Shown: positions 31,894 to 39,129 of the stretch, piece after piece
Position numbering within the stretch: the stretch's first letter is position 1
Layout: each line of letters starts with the position of its first letter
Source of the DNA: CAYVAR01 sp964449675
Lineage (GTDB): Bacteria > Patescibacteriota > Microgenomatia > UBA10105 > UBA927
DNA: 40,268 nucleotides
Direction: 5' to 3'
Assembly: GCA_964449675.1 (NCBI GenBank)
Contig: CAYVAR010000011.1
Location: 1-40,268 of the forward strand
Program-made: the position numbers and the translations under genes
The notes under the pieces: generated by a model
What the model was told of the DNA's origin: nothing
What the model saw: only the letters and a program-made list of their open reading frames with translations
The model's database searches: none

Positions 31894-34308
31894 ATGAATA
31901 TCCCCAAGTGGTGTGATCGGGTAATAAAAATTGGCTTTTCTCTTCTGTTTATCCTTGTCCCGATTATTTTAACGCCAATTAACTACGAACTGTTTGAGTA
32001 CAACAAGATGATGGTGACCTATGCATTGACTGTCATTGTCGTTGGTGCGTGGATGATAAAGATGGTGAGCAATAAGGAAATTCGCATCGCTAAAACGCCA
32101 TTTGACATCCCTATTTCGTTATTCGTTATTTCGCAATTCGTGAGTTCACTCTTCTCAATGGACCCGCATGTTTCCTGGTTTGGGTATTACAGCCGGTTTA
32201 ACGGAGGGATGTGGTCGGTCATAAGCTATGTGCTCTTGTACTATGCATTCGTAAATAACTTCAGCGTGTCCACCTTACTAGCGGATATTGAGAAACTCAA
32301 AACTCAAAAGTCAAAATTCAAAACTATAACGCAAAACTTGAACAGTGAATTTACTGTCGAAAAGTCTCATCTTAAAACAATTTTTACTTTACTCAAAGTT
32401 ACTCTTTCTACGGCCGCAATCGTCTCTATTTACGGAGTCCTTGAGCATTTTGGCATCGATAAACATTTGTGGGTCCAAGACGTACAAAATCGTGTCTTTA
32501 GTACGCTTGGCCAACCCAATTGGCTCGCAGCGTACCTCGTCGCCCTTTTGCCAATTGCGATGGCGCTCGCGCTGCAAACTCAAATGTCAAAACTCAAAGT
32601 TCAAAACAATGTCGAAACTCAAAGTTCAAAACAATTTGGAAAATTTGGATTTGATTTGTCATTTGGATTTTGGATTTGGAGTTTAATAGCAGCACTCTTT
32701 TTCCAAGTGCTGCTGTATACCCGTTCCCGGTCAGGGCTTGTTGGTTTTGTGATTGCTGACTTAGTTTATTGGGGAATACTCTTTTTTCTTGCAAGGTTCA
32801 ACCTTGCATATGCCAATGCCAAGGTTGAACCTTATAAAAAACGATCTCTTTTTTTACCGTTTATCATTCTTCATTTGTCATTTGCCATTATCGTTTTCCT
32901 TAATGGGACAAATATTGATGCTATAGATACATATGTGACCCTCAAATCCTGGCAGAATCGATTGAGCAATTCAACATTCAGCATTCAACATTCAGCATTC
33001 AATGTCGCCACTCCATCCGGTACCCTTCTTGAAACCGGAGGCACAGAAAGCGGGACGATCCGTAAATATGTCTGGCAAGGAGCAATCAATGCGTGGAACA
33101 GCTCATGGAAGACGCGACTCATCGGCACGGGAACGGAAACATTTGCATTTGCGTTTTACCAATTTAAACCTAAAGAACATAATCTTACGAGCGAATGGGA
33201 CTTTCTTTACAATAAAGCACACAACGAATACCTCAATTATTTAGCGACAACCGGAATATTTGGACTCGGAAGCTACTTGTTTTTCATAGGAGCTGTAATC
33301 TACTGGTTTATAAAATCCCAAATCCCAAGCACCAAATCCCAAACAAATCCCAAATCCCAAGCACCAAATCCCAAACAAAACGTTTTGAATTTTGGAAATT
33401 GGAATTTGAATAATATTTGGAATTTGGAATTTGATGCTTGGTGCTTATCTGTTGCCCTATTATCCGGTTGGCTTTCTATCCTCGTCACCAATTTCTTCGG
33501 CTTTTCGGTCGTTATAGTTCAACTTTTGTATTTCCTCTTGCCGGCATGCATGATCGTACTCTTATCAGAGTATAAAAACGACAAAAAAAATGCGTATTAC
33601 TCCCTTCATCTACCACTCCGCGATCATATAGCCACATTGCTTTCGCTTCCCATCCTCATTGTGTTTTTTGTGTTGCTACTGCTACTTTCAAAAATGTGGT
33701 ACGCGGATACGATTTTTGCCAAAGGATATCGGGCAAGCCGTGCGGGCTTGTATCAAAAAGCATATCCTTTATTAAAAAATTCAATTGAGCTAAATAACGA
33801 TGAACCACTCTATCACGATGAATTTGCAACAGTGCTTGCAGGGCTTGCTGTCCAAGCCGTCGAGGATAAAAATGCAACCGCAGCCGCCGAGTTTGCCAAG
33901 CAAGGCCTAAAAGAAAGCGACGAAGCTATTTCCATATCTCCGAATAATGTCAATTTCTGGAAAAGTAGAACAAAAATATATTACTCATTTTCCTCCTTTG
34001 ATCCTGTATTTAATAAAGCAGCGATAGAGGCTTTGGGGAAAGCTATGAGTCTATCTCCCAATGACCCGAAAATTATGTACAATCTTGCTATTTTGTATGG
34101 GAGAGGCAGCGACAACACAAAAGCGATAGATCTACTAAAAAACGCAATTGTTCATAAGCTAAACTATAAAGATGCGTATTGGGCGCTTGCTATTTTTTAC
34201 GATGAAGTCAAACAGCCTGAACTTGCGAGAACAATTCTGACGCAATACCTCAATCGCGTCGACCCGACGGATAAAGAGTTTCAAAATAAACTCAATGAAG
34301 GGTATTAA
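31894..34308 (+). CDS. O-antigen ligase/polymerase family membrane protein with C-terminal TPR repeats
   Basis: 804 residues: about 10-12 membrane segments through residue ~595, a ligase-type periplasmic loop containing FGIDKHLWVQDVQNRVFSTL, then GQPNWLAAYLVALLPIAMAL, and after it RSRSGLVGFVIADLVYWG, typical of the Wzy/WaaL (PF04932) family, followed by TPR-like repeats (YQKAYPLLKNSIELNNDEPL; EALGKAMSLSPNDPKIMYNL). It likely joins or polymerises lipid-linked glycans at the cell surface. TATACT (31881-31886) lies 7 bp before the ATG. The coding sequence carries at least five in-frame repeat elements between hydrophobic segments (see repeat entries). Confidence 0.88.
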   Translation: MNIPKWCDRVIKIGFSLLFILVPIILTPINYELFEYNKMMVTYALTVIVVGAWMIKMVSNKEIRIAKTPFDIPISLFVISQFVSSLFSMDPHVSWFGYYSRFNGGMWSVISYVLLYYAFVNNFSVSTLLADIEKLKTQKSKFKTITQNLNSEFTVEKSHLKTIFTLLKVTLSTAAIVSIYGVLEHFGIDKHLWVQDVQNRVFSTLGQPNWLAAYLVALLPIAMALALQTQMSKLKVQNNVETQSSKQFGKFGFDLSFGFWIWSLIAALFFQVLLYTRSRSGLVGFVIADLVYWGILFFLARFNLAYANAKVEPYKKRSLFLPFIILHLSFAIIVFLNGTNIDAIDTYVTLKSWQNRLSNSTFSIQHSAFNVATPSGTLLETGGTESGTIRKYVWQGAINAWNSSWKTRLIGTGTETFAFAFYQFKPKEHNLTSEWDFLYNKAHNEYLNYLATTGIFGLGSYLFFIGAVIYWFIKSQIPSTKSQTNPKSQAPNPKQNVLNFGNWNLNNIWNLEFDAWCLSVALLSGWLSILVTNFFGFSVVIVQLLYFLLPACMIVLLSEYKNDKKNAYYSLHLPLRDHIATLLSLPILIVFFVLLLLLSKMWYADTIFAKGYRASRAGLYQKAYPLLKNSIELNNDEPLYHDEFATVLAGLAVQAVEDKNATAAAEFAKQGLKESDEAISISPNNVNFWKSRTKIYYSFSSFDPVFNKAAIEALGKAMSLSPNDPKIMYNLAILYGRGSDNTKAIDLLKNAIVHKLNYKDAYWALAIFYDEVKQPELARTILTQYLNRVDPTDKEFQNKLNEGY
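32293..32340. repeat. In-frame AAACTCAAA repeat in the O-antigen ligase
   Basis: CTCAAAACTCAAAAGTC and AAAATTCAAAACTATAACGC encode a Lys/Gln/Thr/Asn-rich loop between membrane segments. Same family as the intergenic repeats at 7058, 9449 and 36786. Confidence 0.75.
32575..32682. repeat. In-frame AAACTCAAAGTTC repeat with complementary GGATTT words
   Basis: Two copies of AAACTCAAAGTTCAAAACAA (32590-32635 region) followed by TTTGGATTTTGGATTTGG words (to 32682). It encodes a polar loop that runs back into a hydrophobic segment. Confidence 0.7.
32793..32833. repeat. In-frame inverted repeat AAGGTTCAACCTTG
   Basis: AAGGTTCAACCTTG (32793-32806) and its exact complement CAAGGTTGAACCTT (32820-32833) flank a 13-nt loop. 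It encodes ARFNLAYANAKVEPY, a loop between membrane segments. Confidence 0.85.
32967..33004. repeat. In-frame AACATTCAGCATTC words in the O-antigen ligase
   Basis: Tandem AACATTCAGCATTC units. The same word repeats in fmt at 35057-35084. Encodes SNSTFSIQHSAFNV; fmt encodes NIQHSAFSI from its copy. Confidence 0.8.
33312..33446. repeat. Large in-frame repeat hairpin in the O-antigen ligase
   Basis: Left arm of AAATCCC / CAAGCACC words (33312-33373, an almost exact 40-bp tandem duplication) and right arm of the complementary GGAATTTG and GATGCTTGGTGC words (33390-33446). The RNA would form a hairpin of more than 100 nt inside the message. Encodes a Ser/Pro/Asn-rich loop (KSQIPSTKSQTNPKSQAPNP) followed by an Asn/Trp/Leu stretch. 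Confidence 0.85.
33734..33750. repeat. In-frame palindrome CAAGCC/GGCTTG
   Basis: CAAGCC-GTGCG-GGCTTG, encoding ASRAGLY at the junction of the last membrane segment and the TPR region. Confidence 0.6.
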
Positions 34309-34385
34309 GGTGCATGTATTATATATTAAGGAAAACCAAAAAAATCTTGCCCATAATACGTAATACAAACCCCATAATACGAATC

Positions 34386-34928
34386 ATGAAATCAATCGTC
34401 CACGTCCCCAACGAAGCACTCACGACGCAAGCTAAAACAGTAACGCAGTTTGATAAGCGACTCGCAAAGCTTATTGAGGAGATGAAGCAAACGCTTATAG
34501 CAACCAAAAGTCCGAAAGGCGTGGGCCTTGCTGCTTCGCAAATCGGAGAGTCCTGGCGAATATTTTTGACGAGACCCACTGAAAAATCAGAAATACGGAT
34601 TTTTATAAATCCAGTAATCATCAAGCAATCTGAAGAAAAGACTGATGGAGTACCGGAGCGGGATAATAAACTTGAGGGATGTCTTTCTATTCCCGCTATA
34701 TGGGGCAAAGTTAAACGAGCCAAATCCCTTACCCTTTCATACCAAAATGAGGGAGGAAATCATCATGAAGAAGAATTCAGTGGATTTCTTGCAACGATTA
34801 TCCAACACGAAACCGACCACACGAACGGTATTTTGTACACCCAACGCGTTCTTGAGCAAAAGGGGAAACTATATCAAACAGCAAGAGATAAAGAAGGAAA
34901 AGAAAGTCTGGAAGAAATCCGCATTTAG
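34386..34928 (+). CDS. def: Peptide deformylase
   Basis: 180 residues from the ATG at 34386 (MKSIVHVPNEALTTQAKTVT); a longer frame begins at 34314 but includes a CATAATACG word repeat and lacks family similarity. All three motifs are present: GVGLAASQIG (about 47-56), EGCLSIP (about 98-104) and QHETDH (about 140-145), supplying the Cys and two His metal ligands and the catalytic Glu. It removes the formyl group from nascent proteins. Followed after a palindrome by fmt, the enzyme that adds the formyl group. Confidence 0.95.
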   Translation: MKSIVHVPNEALTTQAKTVTQFDKRLAKLIEEMKQTLIATKSPKGVGLAASQIGESWRIFLTRPTEKSEIRIFINPVIIKQSEEKTDGVPERDNKLEGCLSIPAIWGKVKRAKSLTLSYQNEGGNHHEEEFSGFLATIIQHETDHTNGILYTQRVLEQKGKLYQTARDKEGKESLEEIRI

Positions 34929-34933
34929 CCATG

Positions 34934-34963
34934 AGGGTCAGACCCTCGCGAGGGTCTGACCCT
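34934..34963. repeat. GGGTCAGACCC palindrome after def
   Basis: AGGGTCAGACCCTC ... GAGGGTCTGACCCT forms a 14-bp perfect stem with a 2-nt centre, 5 bp after the def stop and followed by GAGCCTATAATT. The copy at 37607-37636 sits likewise after a gene and has a similar downstream AT-rich flank. Such GGGTCAGACCC repeats are known in many genomes as REP-like elements (from memory). It may act as a transcript end. Confidence 0.8.
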
Positions 34964-34987
34964 AGAGCCTATAATTAATAACTATTT

Positions 34988-36058
34988 ATGAATCCCATCC
35001 GCATCATTTTCTTCGGTTCCACATCAGACTCCGTTCTTGTACTAAGTAAACTTTTTAACATTCAGCATTCAGCATTCAGCATTGATTTATCTGCTGTCGT
35101 CACTCAGCCTCCCCGTCCTATCGGCAGAAAACATGTGCTAACGCCAACTCCGGTTGAACTGTGGTCAAAAGAATATGGAATTACAACGCTAACATTTCCT
35201 AGTAATCCCGATCATCCTAACCTTTATAACGATGACAGTCAGGTCATCGATACGCTTTCTGCGCTAAAAGCAGATCTTCTCATCAGTGCAAGTTACGGTC
35301 AAAAAATTCCTTGGATCTATATTCAATCTGTCAAATATGGGGGACTCAATGTCCATCCATCTCTTCTTCCCCGTTGGCGCGGTGCAGATCCCGTGCCATG
35401 GGCAATTCTTACCGGTGATCATCAAACAGGTGTAAGCATCGTGACGCTTTCAAAAGAATTTGACGAAGGAGCGATCATCGCGCAGAAGAAAGTTTCTATA
35501 ACTGATCATGATACAACTGACAAACTCCGGACAAAACTTTTTACCCTTGGATCAGATCTCCTTACCAAAAACCTACAAAATTTTCTCAAAAACCCACAAA
35601 GGTACGTACCCAGACCGTCCCAACAACATAATCGAGGCCAGGCCTCGATTATAGCATCACATCCTTACGCGCGAAGACTTTCCCGGGATGACGGTTTCAT
35701 CCCATGGGAGCTTATCAAGGCTGCAATAGATGGCATTGATATACCAAACGACAAGCGCCCTCTTCTTTTTTCATTGGTAATTGGTCCGCCAGCTGGCGGA
35801 TGGTCATTGATAATTACGCGGGCATGGCGAGCGCTCCACCCATGGCCAGGTCTTTGGACGAAAATACAACTCAAAACTTCCTTCGTGAAGACTCAGGATA
35901 AACAAAACTCAAATCTCAAAACTGAAGAAAAGCGACTAAAAATTCTTTCCTGTCACTTAGCACTTGACACTTTACGCTTGGTTCTCGATTCTGTTCAACT
36001 GGAAGGCAAAACGCCCGTTCCATTCTCCCAATTCTCTTCTGCCTATCTTAAAAAGTAA
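34988..36058 (+). CDS. fmt: Methionyl-tRNA formyltransferase
   Basis: 356 residues, about 40 more than typical. The N-terminal formyltransferase fold has IIFFGSTSDSVLVLSKL, LISASYGQKIP, and the catalytic-region signature LNVHPSLLPRWRGADPVPWA (about 120-139), followed by GDHQTGVSIVTL. The C-terminal OB-like domain covers about 230-356. The extra length comes from in-frame elements: residues 23-33 (AACATTCAGC words), 213-226 (palindrome 35630-35650), 265-271 (palindrome 35785-35800) and about 297-318 (CTTCG...CTCAGG and AAACTCAAA words). It formylates Met-tRNAi and pairs with def upstream. Confidence 0.93.
   Translation: MNPIRIIFFGSTSDSVLVLSKLFNIQHSAFSIDLSAVVTQPPRPIGRKHVLTPTPVELWSKEYGITTLTFPSNPDHPNLYNDDSQVIDTLSALKADLLISASYGQKIPWIYIQSVKYGGLNVHPSLLPRWRGADPVPWAILTGDHQTGVSIVTLSKEFDEGAIIAQKKVSITDHDTTDKLRTKLFTLGSDLLTKNLQNFLKNPQRYVPRPSQQHNRGQASIIASHPYARRLSRDDGFIPWELIKAAIDGIDIPNDKRPLLFSLVIGPPAGGWSLIITRAWRALHPWPGLWTKIQLKTSFVKTQDKQNSNLKTEEKRLKILSCHLALDTLRLVLDSVQLEGKTPVPFSQFSSAYLKK
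35057..35084. repeat. In-frame AACATTCAGC words in fmt
   Basis: Three tandem copies of ATTCAGC plus a partial one. They encode NIQHSAFSI in the loop between the first helix and second strand of the formyltransferase fold. Related to 32967-33004. Confidence 0.8.
35630..35650. repeat. Perfect 21-bp palindrome in fmt, shared with mrdA
   Basis: Arms AATCGAGGCC / GGCCTCGATT around A; identical to 11611-11631 and preceded by the same CAACAT. It encodes NRGQASI in the linker between the two fmt domains. The two host genes read it in different frames (KSRPGLDY in mrdA), so the sharing is at DNA level, not protein level. Confidence 0.88.
35785..35800. repeat. In-frame palindrome TCCGCCAG/CTGGCGGA in fmt
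   Basis: A perfect 16-bp palindrome flanked by ATTGGTAATTGG and TGGTCATTGATAATT words. It encodes IGPPAGGWSL within the C-terminal domain. Confidence 0.7.
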
Positions 36059-36239
36059 CGAAGTAACTAAGGGCTCGTTCGTCAATAGCTTTATAGATAT
36101 TAACGAATACGGCCCTTTGTGCCGCACCGTAATATTCAATTTATTACCGGATGCGGCCTAACTAACGAATGAACGTTTTCCTCATTCCCCTCTTGACATC
36201 TTTCTTCTTTATTCCTACGTTAGATATAGGAGGATTTTT

Positions 36240-36524
36240 ATGGCAAAACGAAATCATTCATCTCCCCCAGTCAGCTTATTTCGATCAAAGGACATTGCGT
36301 CCTGGAATTTTATTATATTTCTGACGCTTGCATTTATCCTACTTGTTATTGTCGTTTCAGCGATGAAAAAGGTATCCCTTGATGTCCGAAGTAAAGCGGG
36401 ATTAGCGTGTCCGGAACTAACACTTCCTCGCGCGGAAGATTGTCCAGGCGGTTGGACCTATAAACGCGACGTGAGTGGCTGTCTCGCGTTTTTCTGCGGT
36501 AATGGATTTCCTCAAGAACAATAA
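36240..36524 (+). CDS. Small single-TM protein with Cys-containing tail
   Basis: 94 residues. One membrane segment (about 22-42, WNFIIFLTLAFILLVIVVSA), then an extracytoplasmic tail with four cysteines (CPELTLPRAEDCPGGW and CLAFFCGNG) that could form disulphides. AGGAGG lies 6 bp before the ATG, a clear Shine-Dalgarno, and TTGACA (about 36193) is followed after 17 bp by TACGTT. No family recognised. Convergent with rpmB. Confidence 0.65.
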   Translation: MAKRNHSSPPVSLFRSKDIASWNFIIFLTLAFILLVIVVSAMKKVSLDVRSKAGLACPELTLPRAEDCPGGWTYKRDVSGCLAFFCGNGFPQEQ

Positions 36525-36536
36525 GTGGAAAAAATA

Positions 36537-36782
36537 TTAGAGATATGCAACTGCAGTTTGTTTCTTTATGTCAAATTTCGCCCGTTTGATGCAATCGGTA
36601 CACGCATGAACACGCTTCATAACTCCTTTCATTGACATAGTCACCCAGTGAAGATTTGGCTTAAAGCCTCGGATCGTCGTTTGCGCCCGCTTTTTCCACT
36701 GCCCTCCGGCAACTCCAGTATGATGGGTATGAGAACGCCCTTGATGAGAATGTTTTCCACAAATATCGCACATGTAGGCCAT
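36537..36782 (-). CDS. rpmB: 50S ribosomal protein L28
   Basis: 81 residues. The N-terminal CDICGK and the HT-x-x-x-W-K-x-R-x-Q-x-x-x-R-G-F-K-P-N-L core (QWKKRAQTTIRGFKPNLHWV) are diagnostic of bL28. A second CTDC pair completes a possible zinc site. The C-terminus is slightly longer than in E. coli. It is alone here, not next to rpmG. Confidence 0.94.
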   Translation of the reverse strand: MAYMCDICGKHSHQGRSHTHHTGVAGGQWKKRAQTTIRGFKPNLHWVTMSMKGVMKRVHACTDCIKRAKFDIKKQTAVAYL

Positions 36783-36785
36783 ATA

Positions 36786-36898
36786 TAAACGTAAAACTCA
36801 AAGTTCAAAACTCAAATCTTTATCTCAAAACGAAAATCTTTCTTACTTCGTTATAGTTTTGCGCTCACGTTTTGAGATTTGAGCTTTGCTCTTTGGGC
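36786..36898. repeat. AAACTCAAA-type word repeat between rpmB and the M50 gene
   Basis: AAAACTCAAAGTTCAAAACTC on the left and the complementary TTTTGCGCTCACGTTTTGAG / ATTTGAGCTTTGCTC on the right; hairpin potential as at 7058 and 9449. It lies directly upstream of the promoter of the M50 gene. Confidence 0.75.
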
Positions 36899-36922
36899 GT
36901 AATCTACCGTATACTATACCAT

Positions 36923-37597
36923 ATGATAGGAGAGTTATTCAACAATCCCTTAGGCTTTTTGTATTACCTCATCGCCCTTATCGTCGCTATTACAATCCAT
37001 GAGTTTGCCCATGCCTATTCTGCCGAGCGCCTCGGCGATCCGACTCCCCGGCTCATGGGACGGCTTACCTTAAATCCCTTTGCACACCTGGATCCGCTCG
37101 GTACCATCATGCTTCTTATTGCTCGCTTCGGCTGGGGAAAACCCGTGCAGTTTGACCCGTTTAACCTGCGCAGTCCCCGTCGTGACAGCGCGATTATCTC
37201 TCTTGCTGGTCCGATTTCCAACATTATCTTAGCGATTCTTTGCGCTATACTTATGCAGATCCTTTTTAACTTCCGTCTTCCATTATTCTCCAATTCTATT
37301 ATTGGCTTATTCGTTTATTCGTTTATTGGACTTTTGCAACCCGTGATTATCCTAAACGTCATCTTGGCAATTTTTAATCTCGTCCCGATTCATCCGCTTG
37401 ATGGGTTTAAAATCGTCGGAGGAATTTTGCCAGAAGAATATGCGAGGCAGTGGCAAGAGCTTGAACCCTATGGCATGATATTTCTCATCTTCCTCATATT
37501 TCCAATATTCGGCGGTATATCTCCGATCCACAATATCATTTCACCCATCATCAACTTCATCCTCTCTCTCCTCCTGCCCAGCGCACCCCTTATATAG
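36923..37597 (+). CDS. Site-2 protease-like M50 family metallopeptidase
   Basis: 224 residues from the ATG at 36923 (MIGELFNNPLGFLYYLIALI). Zinc motif HEFAH (about 27-31, H-E-x-x-H) lies in a membrane segment and the second motif NLVPIHPLDGFKI (about 152-164, third ligand D) near the end, both typical of the Rv-type SpoIVFB-like S2P proteases without a PDZ domain. Five or six membrane segments. It probably cleaves a membrane protein within the bilayer; the target is unknown. TATACT (36910-36915) lies 7 bp before the ATG, again leaderless. Confidence 0.9.
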   Translation: MIGELFNNPLGFLYYLIALIVAITIHEFAHAYSAERLGDPTPRLMGRLTLNPFAHLDPLGTIMLLIARFGWGKPVQFDPFNLRSPRRDSAIISLAGPISNIILAILCAILMQILFNFRLPLFSNSIIGLFVYSFIGLLQPVIILNVILAIFNLVPIHPLDGFKIVGGILPEEYARQWQELEPYGMIFLIFLIFPIFGGISPIHNIISPIINFILSLLLPSAPLI

Positions 37598-37606
37598 CCA
37601 ACCATC

Positions 37607-37636
37607 AGGGTCAGACCCTCGGCAGGGTCTGACCCT
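37607..37636. repeat. GGGTCAGACCC palindrome after the M50 gene
   Basis: AGGGTCAGACCCT and AGGGTCTGACCCT separated by CGGC, 10 bp after the stop codon, followed by AAAGCTTATAATT. Second copy of the element at 34934-34963. Confidence 0.8.
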
Positions 37637-37747
37637 AAAGCTTATAATTTTTCCCAAAACAAAACCCCCTCCATCTTGACGAGTGCAAATTCTATTGTAA
37701 AATACAAGTATGAAGGACGAAAGCTTGAAGTCCTTTTTCTTTTTTTT

Positions 37748-38401
37748 ATGCCTCACCCTGAATTTGCACCAGCGCCAGATGTAATTGAGCAATTTGTGTT
37801 AGACGCTGACATTAATACTCTGCTTTGCGTCGACGAACGGCAACTGAGCGAAGGAACTCCCCCAAATACAGTAAATGGTGTTGAAGTCCCCGGTGCAATA
37901 TATGGTATTTGGGACATGATTAAAGCACTAACCGGAAAAAGTGAAGCTGAGGCTTGAGAGATAGCTCTTCAGTCTGGTATTCCGATAGCAGCTCATGTTG
38001 ATGATCACCATCATGGACAAAAAGGGTGCGGGTATGCAGGAAGAGTCGAAAATGATCCCGATAGTGTATTGGCCCCTGAATCAGTGAAGGAAGAAGATCG
38101 CCTCGCCTGGGTGAGAGAAAACGGTGGATCTGTCATGGAATACATTGGAGCTCATGATCCAACATATGCAGTTATAAACTTTCGCGAAGGAACAAGCATT
38201 TATTCCGATCAAGCAATGGCAGGAGGCGTAGGAATATTTAACTTTGACGCGTGGGCAGTCCGAGAGTATGTAGATCGCATAAATGCTAGCGGATCTGGAG
38301 TCTATATCGATCCAGATGCTGTCGTTGAGCACATGGTAAATGTATTTACTGCAACAGTAGGAGCTTTATCTCCAATTCGGATGTTTCATAAGTTAGAATA
38401 A
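37748..38401 (+). pseudogene. Carbonic-anhydrase-like reading frame interrupted by one TGA
   Basis: From ATG 37748 (MPHPEFAPAPDVIEQFVLDA) the frame runs to TGA at 37955-37957, then continues in the same frame without further stops to TAA at 38399-38401, 217 codons in all. The pieces join smoothly across the TGA (GKSEAEA / EIALQSGIPIAAH). The N-terminal half has CVDER, resembling the C-x-D-x-R zinc motif of beta-type carbonic anhydrases; the second half has HVDDHHHGQKGCGYAG, a possible His/Cys ligand pair. The assignment is by eye. The TGA is a nonsense mutation, sequencing error or readthrough site. Confidence 0.5.
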
Positions 38402-38409
38402 ATTTCAAT

Positions 38410-38823
38410 TTATGATATCAGTTGAATATTGCCCGATTTTTTTGCTTTCTTGAAATACGCGCTATCACACGTAAGAAACGTCGCATCAATCGCAAGAGCC
38501 ACCACATGATAAATAGTGTCGTAGACCGTGGTACCTTGTTTATATGAAACCACCAACGCTTTTTTCCATTGTTCCTGAGTGACATCAAGGAATTTAATAG
38601 GGAGACGGAAAAACTCATCGATGGTCTTTTGTGCTATTGCCTCATCCCGGGTAGAAAATCGCAGTCCATTGGCAACTTCAGCAACTATAAGTGGCGTAGT
38701 ATAAACAAGCGTTTTATGTTCGGTCACTTCATGAAGTACTTTTTGAAACTCTTTTTGCACACGTACATGTGACACAAGAAGTGATTTTAATACCACAGAA
38801 GCATCGACAAGATATGTCTTCAT
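38410..38823 (-). CDS. vapC: VapC-type PIN-domain toxin
   Basis: 137 residues. PIN acidic residues are in order: D7 (YLVDASVVLKSLL), E in IVAEVANGL (about 49), D in TVYDTIYHVVA (about 102) and D in TCDSAYFKKAK (about 118). PIN toxins are Mg-dependent RNases that cut tRNA or other RNA. The ATG overlaps the stop of the upstream antitoxin by 4 nt. The gene pair is convergent with the carbonic-anhydrase-like frame. Confidence 0.9.
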   Translation of the reverse strand: MKTYLVDASVVLKSLLVSHVRVQKEFQKVLHEVTEHKTLVYTTPLIVAEVANGLRFSTRDEAIAQKTIDEFFRLPIKFLDVTQEQWKKALVVSYKQGTTVYDTIYHVVALAIDATFLTCDSAYFKKAKKSGNIQLIS

Positions 38824-39050
38824 GTCCTGCCTTTTTCGATAGCGCGTTTGATTGCTTTGTAAGAAAGCTTGGGAAGGTGTTTGCGCAGAGCAAAAAAAGA
38901 CTCTACAGGATCAGGTGCAGTTGGAGATGTAAGGAGGTCTTTTTCGACAATACGAGTGATATACCGGCTGATCTGGCGCTCTTTGGTCACAGAGCGTATT
39001 TTTTTAACGATATAGGTTGGCATACTGATGGTAATACGAGAGGTATTCAT
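38820..39050 (-). CDS. vapB: Ribbon-helix-helix antitoxin of the VapBC pair
   Basis: 76 residues. The N-terminal SRITISMPTYIVKKIRSVTK (beta strand plus helix), then SRYITRIVEKDL, is a CopG/RHH DNA-binding fold. The C-terminal part (PDPVESFFALRKHLPKLSYK) would wrap the toxin. Three 12-bp repeats at its promoter are the likely autorepression site. Start chosen at ATG 39050, the one inside the last repeat. Confidence 0.85.
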   Translation of the reverse strand: MNTSRITISMPTYIVKKIRSVTKERQISRYITRIVEKDLLTSPTAPDPVESFFALRKHLPKLSYKAIKRAIEKGRT

Positions 39051-39091
39051 ACTTTAATTCATACTTTAATTCATACTTTGACAAAAGTCAA
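39045..39091 (-). promoter_or_regulatory. vapBC promoter and triple 12-bp operator repeat
   Basis: Three tandem copies of ATTCATACTTTA (39045-39056, 39057-39068, 39069-39080, the last ending in G). On the minus strand TTGACT (complement of 39086-39091) and TAAAGT (complement of 39063-39068) are 17 bp apart, so the repeats cover the -10, the start site and the ATG. Typical of antitoxin autoregulation. Confidence 0.72.
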
Positions 39092-39095
39092 GCTC

Positions 39096-39123
39096 TTGAC
39101 AGACACACGAAACGTGATACAGT
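39096..39123 (+). promoter_or_regulatory. Promoter of the structured RNA
   Basis: TTGACA (39096-39101), 16-bp spacer, TACAGT (39118-39123); predicted start at G39130. Divergent from the vapBC promoter. Confidence 0.65.
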
Positions 39124-39129
39124 ATATAT

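Noticed and set aside
37955..37957. UGA read as an amino acid genome-wide (as in Gracilibacteria/Absconditabacteria)
   Set aside because: Other genes here end naturally in TGA (for example at 31858-31860, the VapB stop at 38820 and the DUF2283 stop at 17596), and their products would be extended without sense.
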